Origin: Kiritimatiellia bacterium
GTDB taxonomy: Bacteria; Verrucomicrobiota; Kiritimatiellia; RFP12; UBA1067
Direction of reading: 5' to 3'
Length of the DNA: 8,850 nt
Assembly (NCBI GenBank): GCA_017411125.1
Contig: JAFPNP010000169.1
Span: 1-8,850 of the forward strand
A model generated the notes under the pieces. It had not been told where the DNA came from. It worked only from the letters and a program-made list of their open reading frames with translations, and did no database searches. The position numbers and the translations under genes are program-made. Of the stretch, positions 1-7,200 are shown in pieces. How positions within the stretch are numbered: position 1 is the stretch's first letter; each line of letters opens with the position of its first letter.

Positions 1-363
1 CTCGACCTTTACATCATCATGCTCCAAGGTGCATGGAACAGAACGGACATGTCCCTTTGGGCAAACGGACATGTCCCCTTGGGCGCAACGGATCGTGCCT
101 TCCGGGACGCCGAACGTGGGACACGCCTCGGATGCGTCGAGAACGCCAAGCCGCCCTGAGGTCCCCGCGCCGACGTAGATGAGGCGTCCGCCCCTGCGCA
201 GGGCCTCCGTCACCGCGTCGACGGCGCGTCCAACAGCGTCAAGGCAGCCGTCCACCGCCTTTACGGCGTTCATGTTTTCGTCCTGTATGACGCGCAGCAT
301 CTCCGTCGTCGTCATGCGGTCGAGGTGCGTCGTCTTCGGATTTCGCATTTCAGTCTTGAGCAT
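1..363 (-). CDS. murQ: N-acetylmuramic acid 6-phosphate etherase MurQ, N-terminal part, runs off the window and looks altered
   Basis: MurQ cleaves the D-lactyl ether of MurNAc-6-phosphate to GlcNAc-6-phosphate in the cytoplasm during cell-wall sugar recycling. The 121 visible codons show the family signature: a TE..NP.T..LD start (residues 4-15), the T-T-E-M-L helix near residue 20, and the SIS-domain phosphosugar loop GRLIYVGAGTSGRLGVLDAS at 59-78, followed by PTFGVPEG (82-89). The start at 363 is chosen because AGGAAGGGG (370-378) lies six bases upstream; an in-frame ATG at 369 sits too close to it. The gene overlaps the end of the kinase by 14 bases, so the two are probably translationally coupled. 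After about residue 90 the expected GLIAGG-type continuation is absent. The frame instead reads through two 22-bp repeat units and then unrecognised residues, although it stays open to the window edge. The gene may be disrupted or misassembled there. Identification of the first 90 residues is very secure. Confidence 0.9.
   Translation of the reverse strand, partial: MLKTEMRNPKTTHLDRMTTTEMLRVIQDENMNAVKAVDGCLDAVGRAVDAVTEALRRGGRLIYVGAGTSGRLGVLDASEACPTFGVPEGTIRCAQGDMSVCPKGHVRSVPCTLEHDDVKVE
43..86. repeat. Two tandem 22-bp units with a GGACATGTCC palindrome core
   Basis: Positions 43-64 and 65-86 are near-identical 22-base units differing at three positions. Each carries the perfect 10-base palindrome GGACATGTCC (45-54 and 67-76) followed by C-Y-T-T-G-G-G-C. 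A further ACGGA at 88-92 looks like the beginning of a third, aborted unit. The pair lies inside the open murQ frame just where MurQ similarity ends. The spacing equals two helical turns. It may be a REP-like dispersed element, a protein-binding array or a recombination scar; the sequence alone does not decide. Confidence 0.85.
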
Positions 364-1321
364 GTCCATCCCCTTCCTGATCCTTGTTTTGCGAGGTAAA
401 ATCAGCCCGCACGATCCTTTCACGGACAGACAACGCGTCCATGCCGCAGAACCTGGCGCAGTTCACGCAGGCGCCGACGACCTGCGGGCAGGACGGAACG
501 ACGAGGCGCAGTCCGGCGGCGAGCTCCTTCGCGAGCAGATCCCCGAAACGGACGTTCGTGGCGATACCCCCGGAGACGACGACTTCGTCTCCGCAGTCGT
601 ACAGTTCCGCCGCGCGATTCAGCAACTTCGCGAAGGCGCGCGCGTTTGCAACAAGGATGTCCTTCGCAATCGCATCGCCCGCCGCCTCCGCCTCGAACGC
701 AAGCGGTGCGAACGATGCGACAAATGCGGGGTCGTGTCGGTAGACTTCGAGAACAAGGTCCTCAAGCGACATGCCCGCCTTGCGTTCGACGAGCGGCGTG
801 AGCGCGGTCGCGGCGGACGAGCCTTCCGACTCGCCGACCGCCGCGCGGATCACGTCGCGTCCGATGTCGTACCCGCTGCCGCCGAGTCCCAGCAGATACC
901 CCCATCCGTCAAGGCGCGTGACGCGGTTCGGCTCCTTCGCATACACGATCATGCCCGTTCCGCTCACGCCCGCCACGCACCGGTCGGCATCCGTCGCGGC
1001 GGCAACCACGTTCATCACGTCGTTCTCGCACTTCACCTTCTCAATGCCGCACGCACGTGAAACGGCGGCGGCGAAGCGCGGTCCGTCGTCCTTCGTGAAG
1101 ATTCCCGCCGTGCCGATGTAGATGGCCGCGACGGAACGCGTCTCGCCCTGCGTCAGTGTCGCGACGATATCCTTCACGCGCGCGATGCTTTCGTCGAAGC
1201 CGAGCACGTTTGGATTGCAAGGCCCGGCAGTATGCCTCGCAAGCACGCGCCCTTTCTCGTCGAAGAAAACGGCCGCCGTCTTCGTCCCCCCGCCGTCTAT
1301 GCCGATGTAGTTACGAGTCAT
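350..1321 (-). CDS. BadF/BadG-family amino-sugar kinase (GlcNAc and/or MurNAc kinase, MurK/NagK-like)
   Basis: This cytoplasmic ASKHA-fold kinase transfers phosphate from ATP to N-acetylglucosamine or N-acetylmuramic acid. Counting from the ATG at 1321 (323 residues, normal for the family), it shows the phosphate-1 loop DGGGTKT (9-15), NPN (37-39), TAG (71-73), the N-D of the likely catalytic aspartate (100-101), GVSGTG (118-123), the GWG..LGLGGSGYDIGR segment (139-155) and the adenosine loop VVSGGIATN (248-256). GTG codons lie upstream at 1330 and 1327, but AGGTGG (1327-1332) makes a good ribosome-binding site for the ATG at 1321. The end overlaps murQ by 14 bases. Clostridial MurK, a BadF-family kinase acting on both MurNAc and GlcNAc, belongs to the same family, so MurNAc-6-P formation for MurQ is the likely job. 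An unusual four-cysteine cluster (C278, C285, C288, C292) lies near the C-terminus. Substrate choice is inference. Confidence 0.9.
   Translation of the reverse strand: MTRNYIGIDGGGTKTAAVFFDEKGRVLARHTAGPCNPNVLGFDESIARVKDIVATLTQGETRSVAAIYIGTAGIFTKDDGPRFAAAVSRACGIEKVKCENDVMNVVAAATDADRCVAGVSGTGMIVYAKEPNRVTRLDGWGYLLGLGGSGYDIGRDVIRAAVGESEGSSAATALTPLVERKAGMSLEDLVLEVYRHDPAFVASFAPLAFEAEAAGDAIAKDILVANARAFAKLLNRAAELYDCGDEVVVSGGIATNVRFGDLLAKELAAGLRLVVPSCPQVVGACVNCARFCGMDALSVRERIVRADFTSQNKDQEGDGHAQD
370..378 (-). promoter_or_regulatory. Ribosome-binding site of murQ inside the kinase gene
   Basis: The minus strand reads AGGAAGGGG six bases before the murQ ATG at 363. It lies within the last codons of the kinase and supports coupled translation of the two genes. 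Confidence 0.7.
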
Positions 1322-1326
1322 TTTCA

Positions 1327-1332
1327 CCACCT
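1327..1332 (-). promoter_or_regulatory. Ribosome-binding site deciding the kinase start
   Basis: The minus strand reads AGGTGG, followed by five bases and the ATG at 1321. This favours the ATG over the two GTG codons at 1330 and 1327, which overlap the site itself. The 56 bases from 1322 to 1377 show no convincing promoter or terminator. Confidence 0.6.
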
Positions 1333-1377
1333 AAACCCACAAAACCACTTCGCGTCGACTTGTCGCCCGAACATCCG

Positions 1378-1926
1378 CTAACCAATATCGCTTTCTTCAT
1401 TGACATAGGTCCTTTCAAGCAGGAAATCGATGATGTTCAACGTGCGTATGCCGTCGTGGTCTGCAACGAACACGTCGTCGAGTGTCAGGAGATACTTGGG
1501 GTAATTGTCTTTGATCGCCTCGAACACGGCGAGCTCCTGTTTCAGCTTTTCCTCGTCAGCAACGCTGACGGCAACCTGAATGTATCTCATGCGTCCGTCA
1601 TCGCCTTGCACGACAAAGTCGACCTCCCTGTCGTCCACCTTTCCGGTTGAAACCTTGTAGCGGCGGCGCTTGAGTTCAAAGAACACGACATTCTCCACGA
1701 TCTGCTGCAGTTCAAGCGTCGGGTTGTGGAGTATGTAGTACTTAAAGCCAAAATCCGTCAAGTAATACTTGTTGATCAACTTCAAATGCTCGCCGCCGCG
1801 AACATCGAACCGGTCGGCCTTGTAAAAGAAGAAGCAGTCGTCCAATCTCTCAAGGTATGGCGAACTTGAAAACTTTCCTCGAAAGCTCGAAAACTTTTCA
1901 TGTTCATCGTTTTTGCGACCACTCAT
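1378..1926 (-). pseudogene. 5'-truncated AAA ATPase / DUF4143 protein (C-terminal PD-(D/E)XK-like domain only)
   Basis: This 182-codon frame matches the C-terminal half of the large family of AAA ATPases that end in a DUF4143 domain. Visible landmarks from the start at 1926 are SPYLERLDDCFFFYKA.R.D (22-41), KYYLTDFG (53-60), ENVVFFEL (78-85), the nuclease-like EVDF (101-104) and IQV (116-118), KDNYPKYLLTLDD (139-151) and the closing NIIDFLL (164-170). Family members are usually about 400 residues. The N-terminal ATPase with Walker A and B motifs is absent here and is not found upstream, where the GH20 gene ends. Residues 10-21 are encoded by a tandem 21-bp repeat, and similarity starts directly after it. 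A weak AGGG lies before the ATG. The piece is AT-richer than its neighbours and unrelated in function to the sugar genes, so it is probably an inserted and deleted remnant. An intact small protein is less likely. Confidence 0.75.
1865..1899. repeat. Tandem 21-bp-period repeat with a GAAAACTTTTC dyad core
   Basis: CTTGAAAACTTTCC (1865-1878) recurs as CTCGAAAACTTTTC (1886-1899) with a 21-base period. The second copy contains the odd-centred perfect palindrome GAAAA-C-TTTTC (1889-1899). The repeat encodes the low-complexity residues 10-21 of the truncated DUF4143 frame and marks where similarity to that family begins. Confidence 0.75.
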
Positions 1927-2012
1927 CTTACCCTCTGGAATATTTTAAAAATTCTCCTTATCTCCGAGACTCCTAATCTCCCAATAGCGAAAGCAATAAT
2001 CAAAGTTATCCG
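1927..2012. other. 86-bp AT-rich spacer with a purine-rich direct repeat
   Basis: This lies between the GH20 stop and the DUF4143 remnant. CTCCTTATCTCC (1954-1965) and CTCCTAATCTCC (1970-1981) form a 16-base-period direct repeat with one mismatch. On the minus strand these read as two GGAGATWAGGAG blocks, resembling repeated Shine-Dalgarno cores, and are followed by an AT-rich stretch (1941-1952). No convincing terminator hairpin with a T-run follows the GH20 gene. Confidence 0.6.
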
Positions 2013-4262
2013 CTACTTCAACGGGGCGCAGTTGACGTGCGCGCGGATGAGGCGGAGGCGGTGCGCGGCGGCGCGCTGCGAGAACTCTGCGAAGTCGCGC
2101 TTGGCGGGGTCGGGGTACGTCCATAGCACCTCTGCCAGCGCAAGGCCGCGCGGCCAGAGCTTCCATTCTAGGTCATAGCGGTAGAACGTGTGAGACGTCC
2201 AGTTGCAGCACTGTCCGCCCACGATGTGCGGACGCGCCGCCGCGTCCACTCCGGCGAGCGGATCGAACTGATAGACTTTCGAAAGGGGAAGCCTTACGCC
2301 TCCGAAGTACATGTACGGGTCCTCGGGAAGGTTCTGGCGGTAGTCAAAGTATGTGTACATGTGCGGCGTCATCACGATGTCGTATCCCTGGTTCGCGGCG
2401 GCGACGCCCGCTCCCTGGACGCGGTAGCACATTCCCATTGTGGATTTCGGCAGCAGCGACGTGATCTTCGTGTTGCTCACGTTGACGTGGCGGTTCTTGG
2501 ACTCGATGAAGATTTCGTCCCACCCGATGGCGCGACGCCCCTTCTTCGCCAAATACTCCGTGAAGTGCCGCGTCACCCATGGCTGGATCTGCTCAATGCC
2601 CGTCAATCCCTCGCTCTTGACGAACGCCTGGCACTTCGGGCACTTCTCCCAGAACGTGCGCGGGCATTCGTCGCCGCCGATGTGTATGACCTCGGACGGG
2701 AATATCTCGCACACATGGTCAAGCACTTTCTCAATGAAACGTATCGAGTCGGGATTGCCGATGCACAGCACGCCGTTGCCGCCGCCTCCGAAGTTGGACG
2801 GATCGCGTTCGCGCTTGAGAATGTACTGCGGATCGCAGGCTAACTGCGGATAGGCGCAAAGCGCGCACACGGAATGCCCTGGGAACTCGATCTCCGGCAC
2901 CACGGTGATGTGACGCGCCTTCGCGTACGCCACTATCTCCCTCACGTCGTTTGCCGTGTAAATGCCCGGCGACACCTTCTCGCCATGGTACTTGCGGGAC
3001 TGGTCGGCGACGAGGCACTCGCCGCCATATTGCTGCAGTTCGGGGAAGCCCGGGATTTCAAGCGGCCAATACTGGTCGTCGGTGATGTGCCAGTGGAACA
3101 CGTTCAGCTTGAACCACGACATCTGTTCGAGGATATGCAGGATTACGTCCTTGCCGAAGAAGTGCCGCGCGTCGTCGAAGTTGACACCGCGCCACTTGAA
3201 CTTCGGCGCGTCAACAATCTCCACGCACGGATAGATTTTCTGTTTCGTCTTCGGATCGACCTTCTCGATCTGAGCGAGCGTCATCTTGGCGTAGAACGTG
3301 CCCGCGTCGTCGGACGAGCGGATCGTCACGCCGTCCTTCGTGATCGAAAGTTCGTATCCCTCCGGCGGGATGGACGCGACTTTTTCGACCTTCGGCTCAG
3401 CCTTCGTGTGGCACTCGCCGCCGGTCACTGTCATCTTCTGCGGCGCGGGGATGATTGCAAGTTTCTCTTCAGGCACCGGCTCAAAGGAAATCTTGTCGAG
3501 CCAGAGCGCGTTCGCGTCCTTGTCGCCGTTCTTGTTCAGTTTGCCCGGTGCGATCCAGAAGTACTCGCCGTCGTTCGGGACGAATGTGCAGATGTCGTAC
3601 CAGACGTAGTCCGGGCTCATGCGATCCGCCCGCACGGACACTTGCCCGGCGAGCTTCCACGTCCGCTCGTCGAACACGCCCGCAGTGAATGCGTTTCCCC
3701 TTGCCGTCGCCGCGCACCTGAGACGCGCCCGCAGGCGGTACTTGACTCCCGGCTCGAAGGCGATCCGGTTCATCATCAGCATCGCGCACCACTGGTGGTG
3801 CGAGTTGAACATCTTGATGGCGCGGCCGTCGCTCGCAAGCGGATCGTCCACGAACGCTCCGTATTCTCCGGGCCTGTCGAAACTCAGCGCGCTTTCCTGG
3901 AGTTCGCCGCAGAACGGCGTGGGGGAGAGACGTGCCGGCGCTTCCGGCGAGTCAGCAATGATCTGCCACACGATCGCACGGCGGCGCAGAGCCTCCTTGC
4001 GGACGTCGTCCGCCCCCTCCTGTTCGGCGGGCATACGCGCCAGCAGCGACTTCGCGAGGCGGCGGTGTTCGGCCAGCTTGCCGCGTTCCGCGACAAACGG
4101 ACTCTTCCGCATCCACAAAAGCCTGTCGCCTTTCTGCGGTTCGGCGAGCATGCTCGCCATCCGCGCCGAATCCGCCTCGAACGCGGCGTCCGCCGCCCGG
4201 ACGCTGCCCACGGCAACCGCCGCCACAAGAACTGTGGCTGTTATATAACTAACTGCATTCAT
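2013..4262 (-). CDS. Secreted GH20 beta-N-acetylhexosaminidase with an N-terminal accessory domain
   Basis: GH20 enzymes remove terminal beta-GlcNAc or beta-GalNAc by substrate-assisted catalysis. From the ATG at 4262 (749 residues) the order is: signal peptide with likely cleavage after SVRA (about 23); an unassigned helical stretch (about 25-110); a beta-rich, possibly carbohydrate-binding region (about 115-262); the GH20b domain starting LAIIPAPQKM (about 268-345); and the catalytic barrel from WRGVNFDDARHFF (about 357) to the end. Active-site landmarks are R358, HWHITDDQ (390-397), PEIEFPGH (456-463), the catalytic pair D531-E532 in HIGGDE, W581, Y638 with D640, and GGQ..NW (682-688). By eye two usual substrate contacts differ: the Trp of the S-W-R segment is Y613, and the Glu of the W-T-E motif is S690. 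AGGAGA lies seven bases from the ATG at 4262 but directly abuts the ATG at 4268, so 4262 is preferred. The LamG gene ends 13 bases upstream, so the two form an operon. Confidence 0.93.
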   Translation of the reverse strand: MNAVSYITATVLVAAVAVGSVRAADAAFEADSARMASMLAEPQKGDRLLWMRKSPFVAERGKLAEHRRLAKSLLARMPAEQEGADDVRKEALRRRAIVWQIIADSPEAPARLSPTPFCGELQESALSFDRPGEYGAFVDDPLASDGRAIKMFNSHHQWCAMLMMNRIAFEPGVKYRLRARLRCAATARGNAFTAGVFDERTWKLAGQVSVRADRMSPDYVWYDICTFVPNDGEYFWIAPGKLNKNGDKDANALWLDKISFEPVPEEKLAIIPAPQKMTVTGGECHTKAEPKVEKVASIPPEGYELSITKDGVTIRSSDDAGTFYAKMTLAQIEKVDPKTKQKIYPCVEIVDAPKFKWRGVNFDDARHFFGKDVILHILEQMSWFKLNVFHWHITDDQYWPLEIPGFPELQQYGGECLVADQSRKYHGEKVSPGIYTANDVREIVAYAKARHITVVPEIEFPGHSVCALCAYPQLACDPQYILKRERDPSNFGGGGNGVLCIGNPDSIRFIEKVLDHVCEIFPSEVIHIGGDECPRTFWEKCPKCQAFVKSEGLTGIEQIQPWVTRHFTEYLAKKGRRAIGWDEIFIESKNRHVNVSNTKITSLLPKSTMGMCYRVQGAGVAAANQGYDIVMTPHMYTYFDYRQNLPEDPYMYFGGVRLPLSKVYQFDPLAGVDAAARPHIVGGQCCNWTSHTFYRYDLEWKLWPRGLALAEVLWTYPDPAKRDFAEFSQRAAAHRLRLIRAHVNCAPLK

Positions 4263-4268
4263 TTTCAT

Positions 4269-4274
4269 TCTCCT
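4269..4274 (-). promoter_or_regulatory. Ribosome-binding site of the GH20 gene, between two closely spaced genes
   Basis: The minus strand reads AGGAGA, located just after the TAA stop of the LamG gene. The spacing suits the ATG at 4262 rather than the one at 4268, which would leave no gap. Confidence 0.7.
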
Positions 4275-4275
4275 A

Positions 4276-7200
4276 TTATTTGACGAATATTATTAGGCCG
4301 GGCCTCACGACGCGAACAGTTGTCGCGGAACGGGCGAGACGCCTATTCGCAGGCATTGCAACAGTTGCAAAATCCCCCGTGAAACCAGCCGTACATTCGA
4401 TGACGGTCTGTCCGGCGGGTGACGTGCTCTTCACGTCGAGGTCAATCCCAGAAAGATCCAGTACGCCATTTACGCGCCTCAACGTTCCGGATCCGGACGT
4501 CACCTCCAGCGTTCCACGTACATCCACGCCATCCAATACGATTTCGCCCGTCGGGCATATCGTCCTTGTCACGGACAACGTGCCGTTGCTCACGGCCGCG
4601 CCACCGCCCGTCAGCCCGCCCGCAACGACGGAGCGTCCTCCCAAATCCAGAAGCGTTCCCGCGCAAAGCTCCACAACGGAATTTGTGGAAAGCGCCCCGT
4701 CAATCGCCGTCCTCACCACGCCAGTCTCAACACGCAACGGACACGCCAGCGTGTTCGTCCCGCAGAGCGTGAGTGTCCCCAATCCCGTCTTCACAAGTGT
4801 ACCCGCCGAAAGGTCGGCGTCCGGCCCTGCCGCTGCACTTGCCATCAGCTCTGCCTCCGACAGCGCACGGTTGTAGATACGCACCTCATCGTAGGTGGCC
4901 GCAGAATCAGCTGCCCCGTCAAATGCCCGACCTAGGTAGGCGTGTTCTTGTATGACCTTGTCTATAGTCCATCCGCTAGGCGGTAAAAGAACTGACCTTT
5001 TCTCCGTAATGCCGGTGGCAAGATTCTGCTTGTAGGCCCGCACAATCCATGATCCATCTGGGGTTTGCGAATACGTTGCAGCAATGTGATATTCAGTCCC
5101 GACCACATACGGAGCCAGTTCGGACAGAGTCAAAGTCTGGACAAGTTGTCTAAGATTCTCATCATAGCGGATAAGGAGCAGGTCTGTATTCACGTCCGCA
5201 GAAGAAGTCCAGCACATCATGATTGAATTTGTCATGCTATTGCCGATGTCGAACATTCGGGCACTATCGCTTACGCGGTCATTCCTCCCCCAAAGTTCAA
5301 CCGTCGCGCCGACGCCGTTTGTCGGAATAATCCATGCACCAAGATCGACACACGACACGTTCTTTGCTCCTCCAGTCAACTTGATCGCTTTGCCGCCGCC
5401 CAAATCAACGAAGCTGTACCCTGAAGCCGTAGCCGTCATTCCACCTACTCCGTCAGAAAGGTCGCCGTTGAAGCTCCATCGATGCACAAGGCCGTCTGCA
5501 AGCGAAGAAACACGCGCGGTGACCTCCACGTCCTTTCCGTTCGTGTTGATCGCCGCGCCGCTCGCGCCCACCCTCACCGTGACACCGCCAACCGCAGCCG
5601 TGCCGGACTTGACCTCTCCGCCGCAAGGCGCATCCGGCCCCGCAACAGCACTCGCCGAGAGCTGGGCCTCCGTCAAAACGCCGTTCCAGATGCGAACTTC
5701 GTCGTATGTGGCATCCGCGTCTTTAGTATTGTCCCCGTCAAACGCACGGCCAAGATAGGCGTGTGTCTGAACAAAATTTGCAAGAGACCATCCAGAAGGA
5801 GCAGTGAACGTCGTGGCCTTCAACGTCGCGCCTGATTTCACATCCTGCTTGTACGCACATACCGTCCAAGTTCCGTCCCCATTCTGCGACACAGTTAGGG
5901 CTATATGGTACATCGTTCCCACCGAATACGGTGTGAGTTCATTTAGCGTAAGCGCTTGTGGTTGCGGCGAATAACGCACAATCACAAAATCGGTATTGGC
6001 GCCCCCGGACCGCCAGCCCATCAGGATGGCATGAATCGTACTGTCGCCAAAGTCTAACATCCGGACATTGTCCACATTCGCTGAATCTTGTCTCGCCCAC
6101 AGTTCTATGGTGGCGCCATTTCCGTCCGCCGGCAACACGTTGGAACCGAGGTCAACGCAAGTCGTTCCATGATTGCCGCCTGAAAGCTTTATACCTTGTC
6201 CTGCCCCTAATTCAACAAAATCGCAACCTGTCTGCGAGGCCGTCTGACCACCCACGCTGTCGGACAGGTCACCGTTGAAGCTCCAGCGATGCACAAGCGT
6301 CGGCGTGGCCGTTTCGCCGGAAAGACGCAGCGTCGCGTCATTGAGGACAACTTCGCCCAACCCGTTTCCCGCAACACCGCGCACGTTCAGCTCTGCACCG
6401 CCCATAGCCGTGAACGCGGCAATGCCACACAGGCCCTCGCCGATTGCAATCCGTTTGTCGGTTGCGGCGAACGAACCGCCGGCCTGCGCAATCGTACCGT
6501 CGTACATGGGAAACAAAGACAGCGCGCTATTGTCTCCGGAAAGGACCAGGATTCCCGCTGACAGTTTCGCCGCGCCGTCCGCAAATGTCTGTCCGGCGGG
6601 AAACGAGAGCAAACCAGTTGCAGTGTCGTAAACCGTCTTCCCAAACGGCGAATCACCGTCAGGGATCACGGCATCGGGACCGGCAAGCGCGCTTGCCGCA
6701 ATCTCGCGTTCGGAAAGCGCGCGTCCCCACACGCGTATCTCGTCGAATGATGCCTGCGAATCATTATGCGAGTTGTTCGGCGAGCGGGCAAGGTTGCAAC
6801 TGGTCTGATCAAGAGTTGAGGGTTTCCATCCATGCGGGGCCAGAAAAGAAGTCGCAGCCTGGAGAAAGCCGATGCCCGCGCCATGTCGATAGACGCGAAC
6901 GAGCCAATGACCGTTCTCCGCCGGCGTGAACACGTAGGCGAGATGGCAGAATGTTCCGACCTTATGAGGGCCGATTCCAAACTCATTCACCACATACTTG
7001 TTTTGCGTGGAAGACGTTACAAGCGTATAGTCATCCCCTGCATGATCCTTATTGCCCCACGTCTGGTCAAATTTGTTTCCAACACTGCTGCCAATGGTGA
7101 ACATCCTGTATTCCGCGTTCTCCCAAGTGTCGAGCCGTACCCAAAGTTCGAACGTGAAGCTCCTGCCGTCCCTTGGCAGAATGTTGGAGCCCAGGTTGAC

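Noticed and set aside
43..86. Possible CRISPR array from the short repeats
   Set aside because: There are only two directly adjoining units with no spacers of regular length and no cas genes nearby.
179..1060. Plus-strand open frame of 293 codons opposite the kinase
   Set aside because: It is Arg/His-rich low-complexity translation opposite a well-supported minus-strand kinase gene. It is a GC-driven shadow.
1331..1377. Possible terminator hairpin between the DUF4143 remnant and the kinase (GCGAC/GTCG-type dyad)
   Set aside because: The stem is only four to five pairs and no T-run follows. Readthrough into the kinase is as likely.
1945..2166. Small minus-strand frame overlapping the GH20 end and the spacer
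   Set aside because: It mostly reads the GH20 coding sequence out of frame, with no motif or convincing ribosome-binding site.
2874..4283. Plus-strand open frame of 469 codons opposite the GH20 gene
   Set aside because: No recognisable domain and a composition typical of antisense frames. The minus-strand GH20 motifs explain the region fully.
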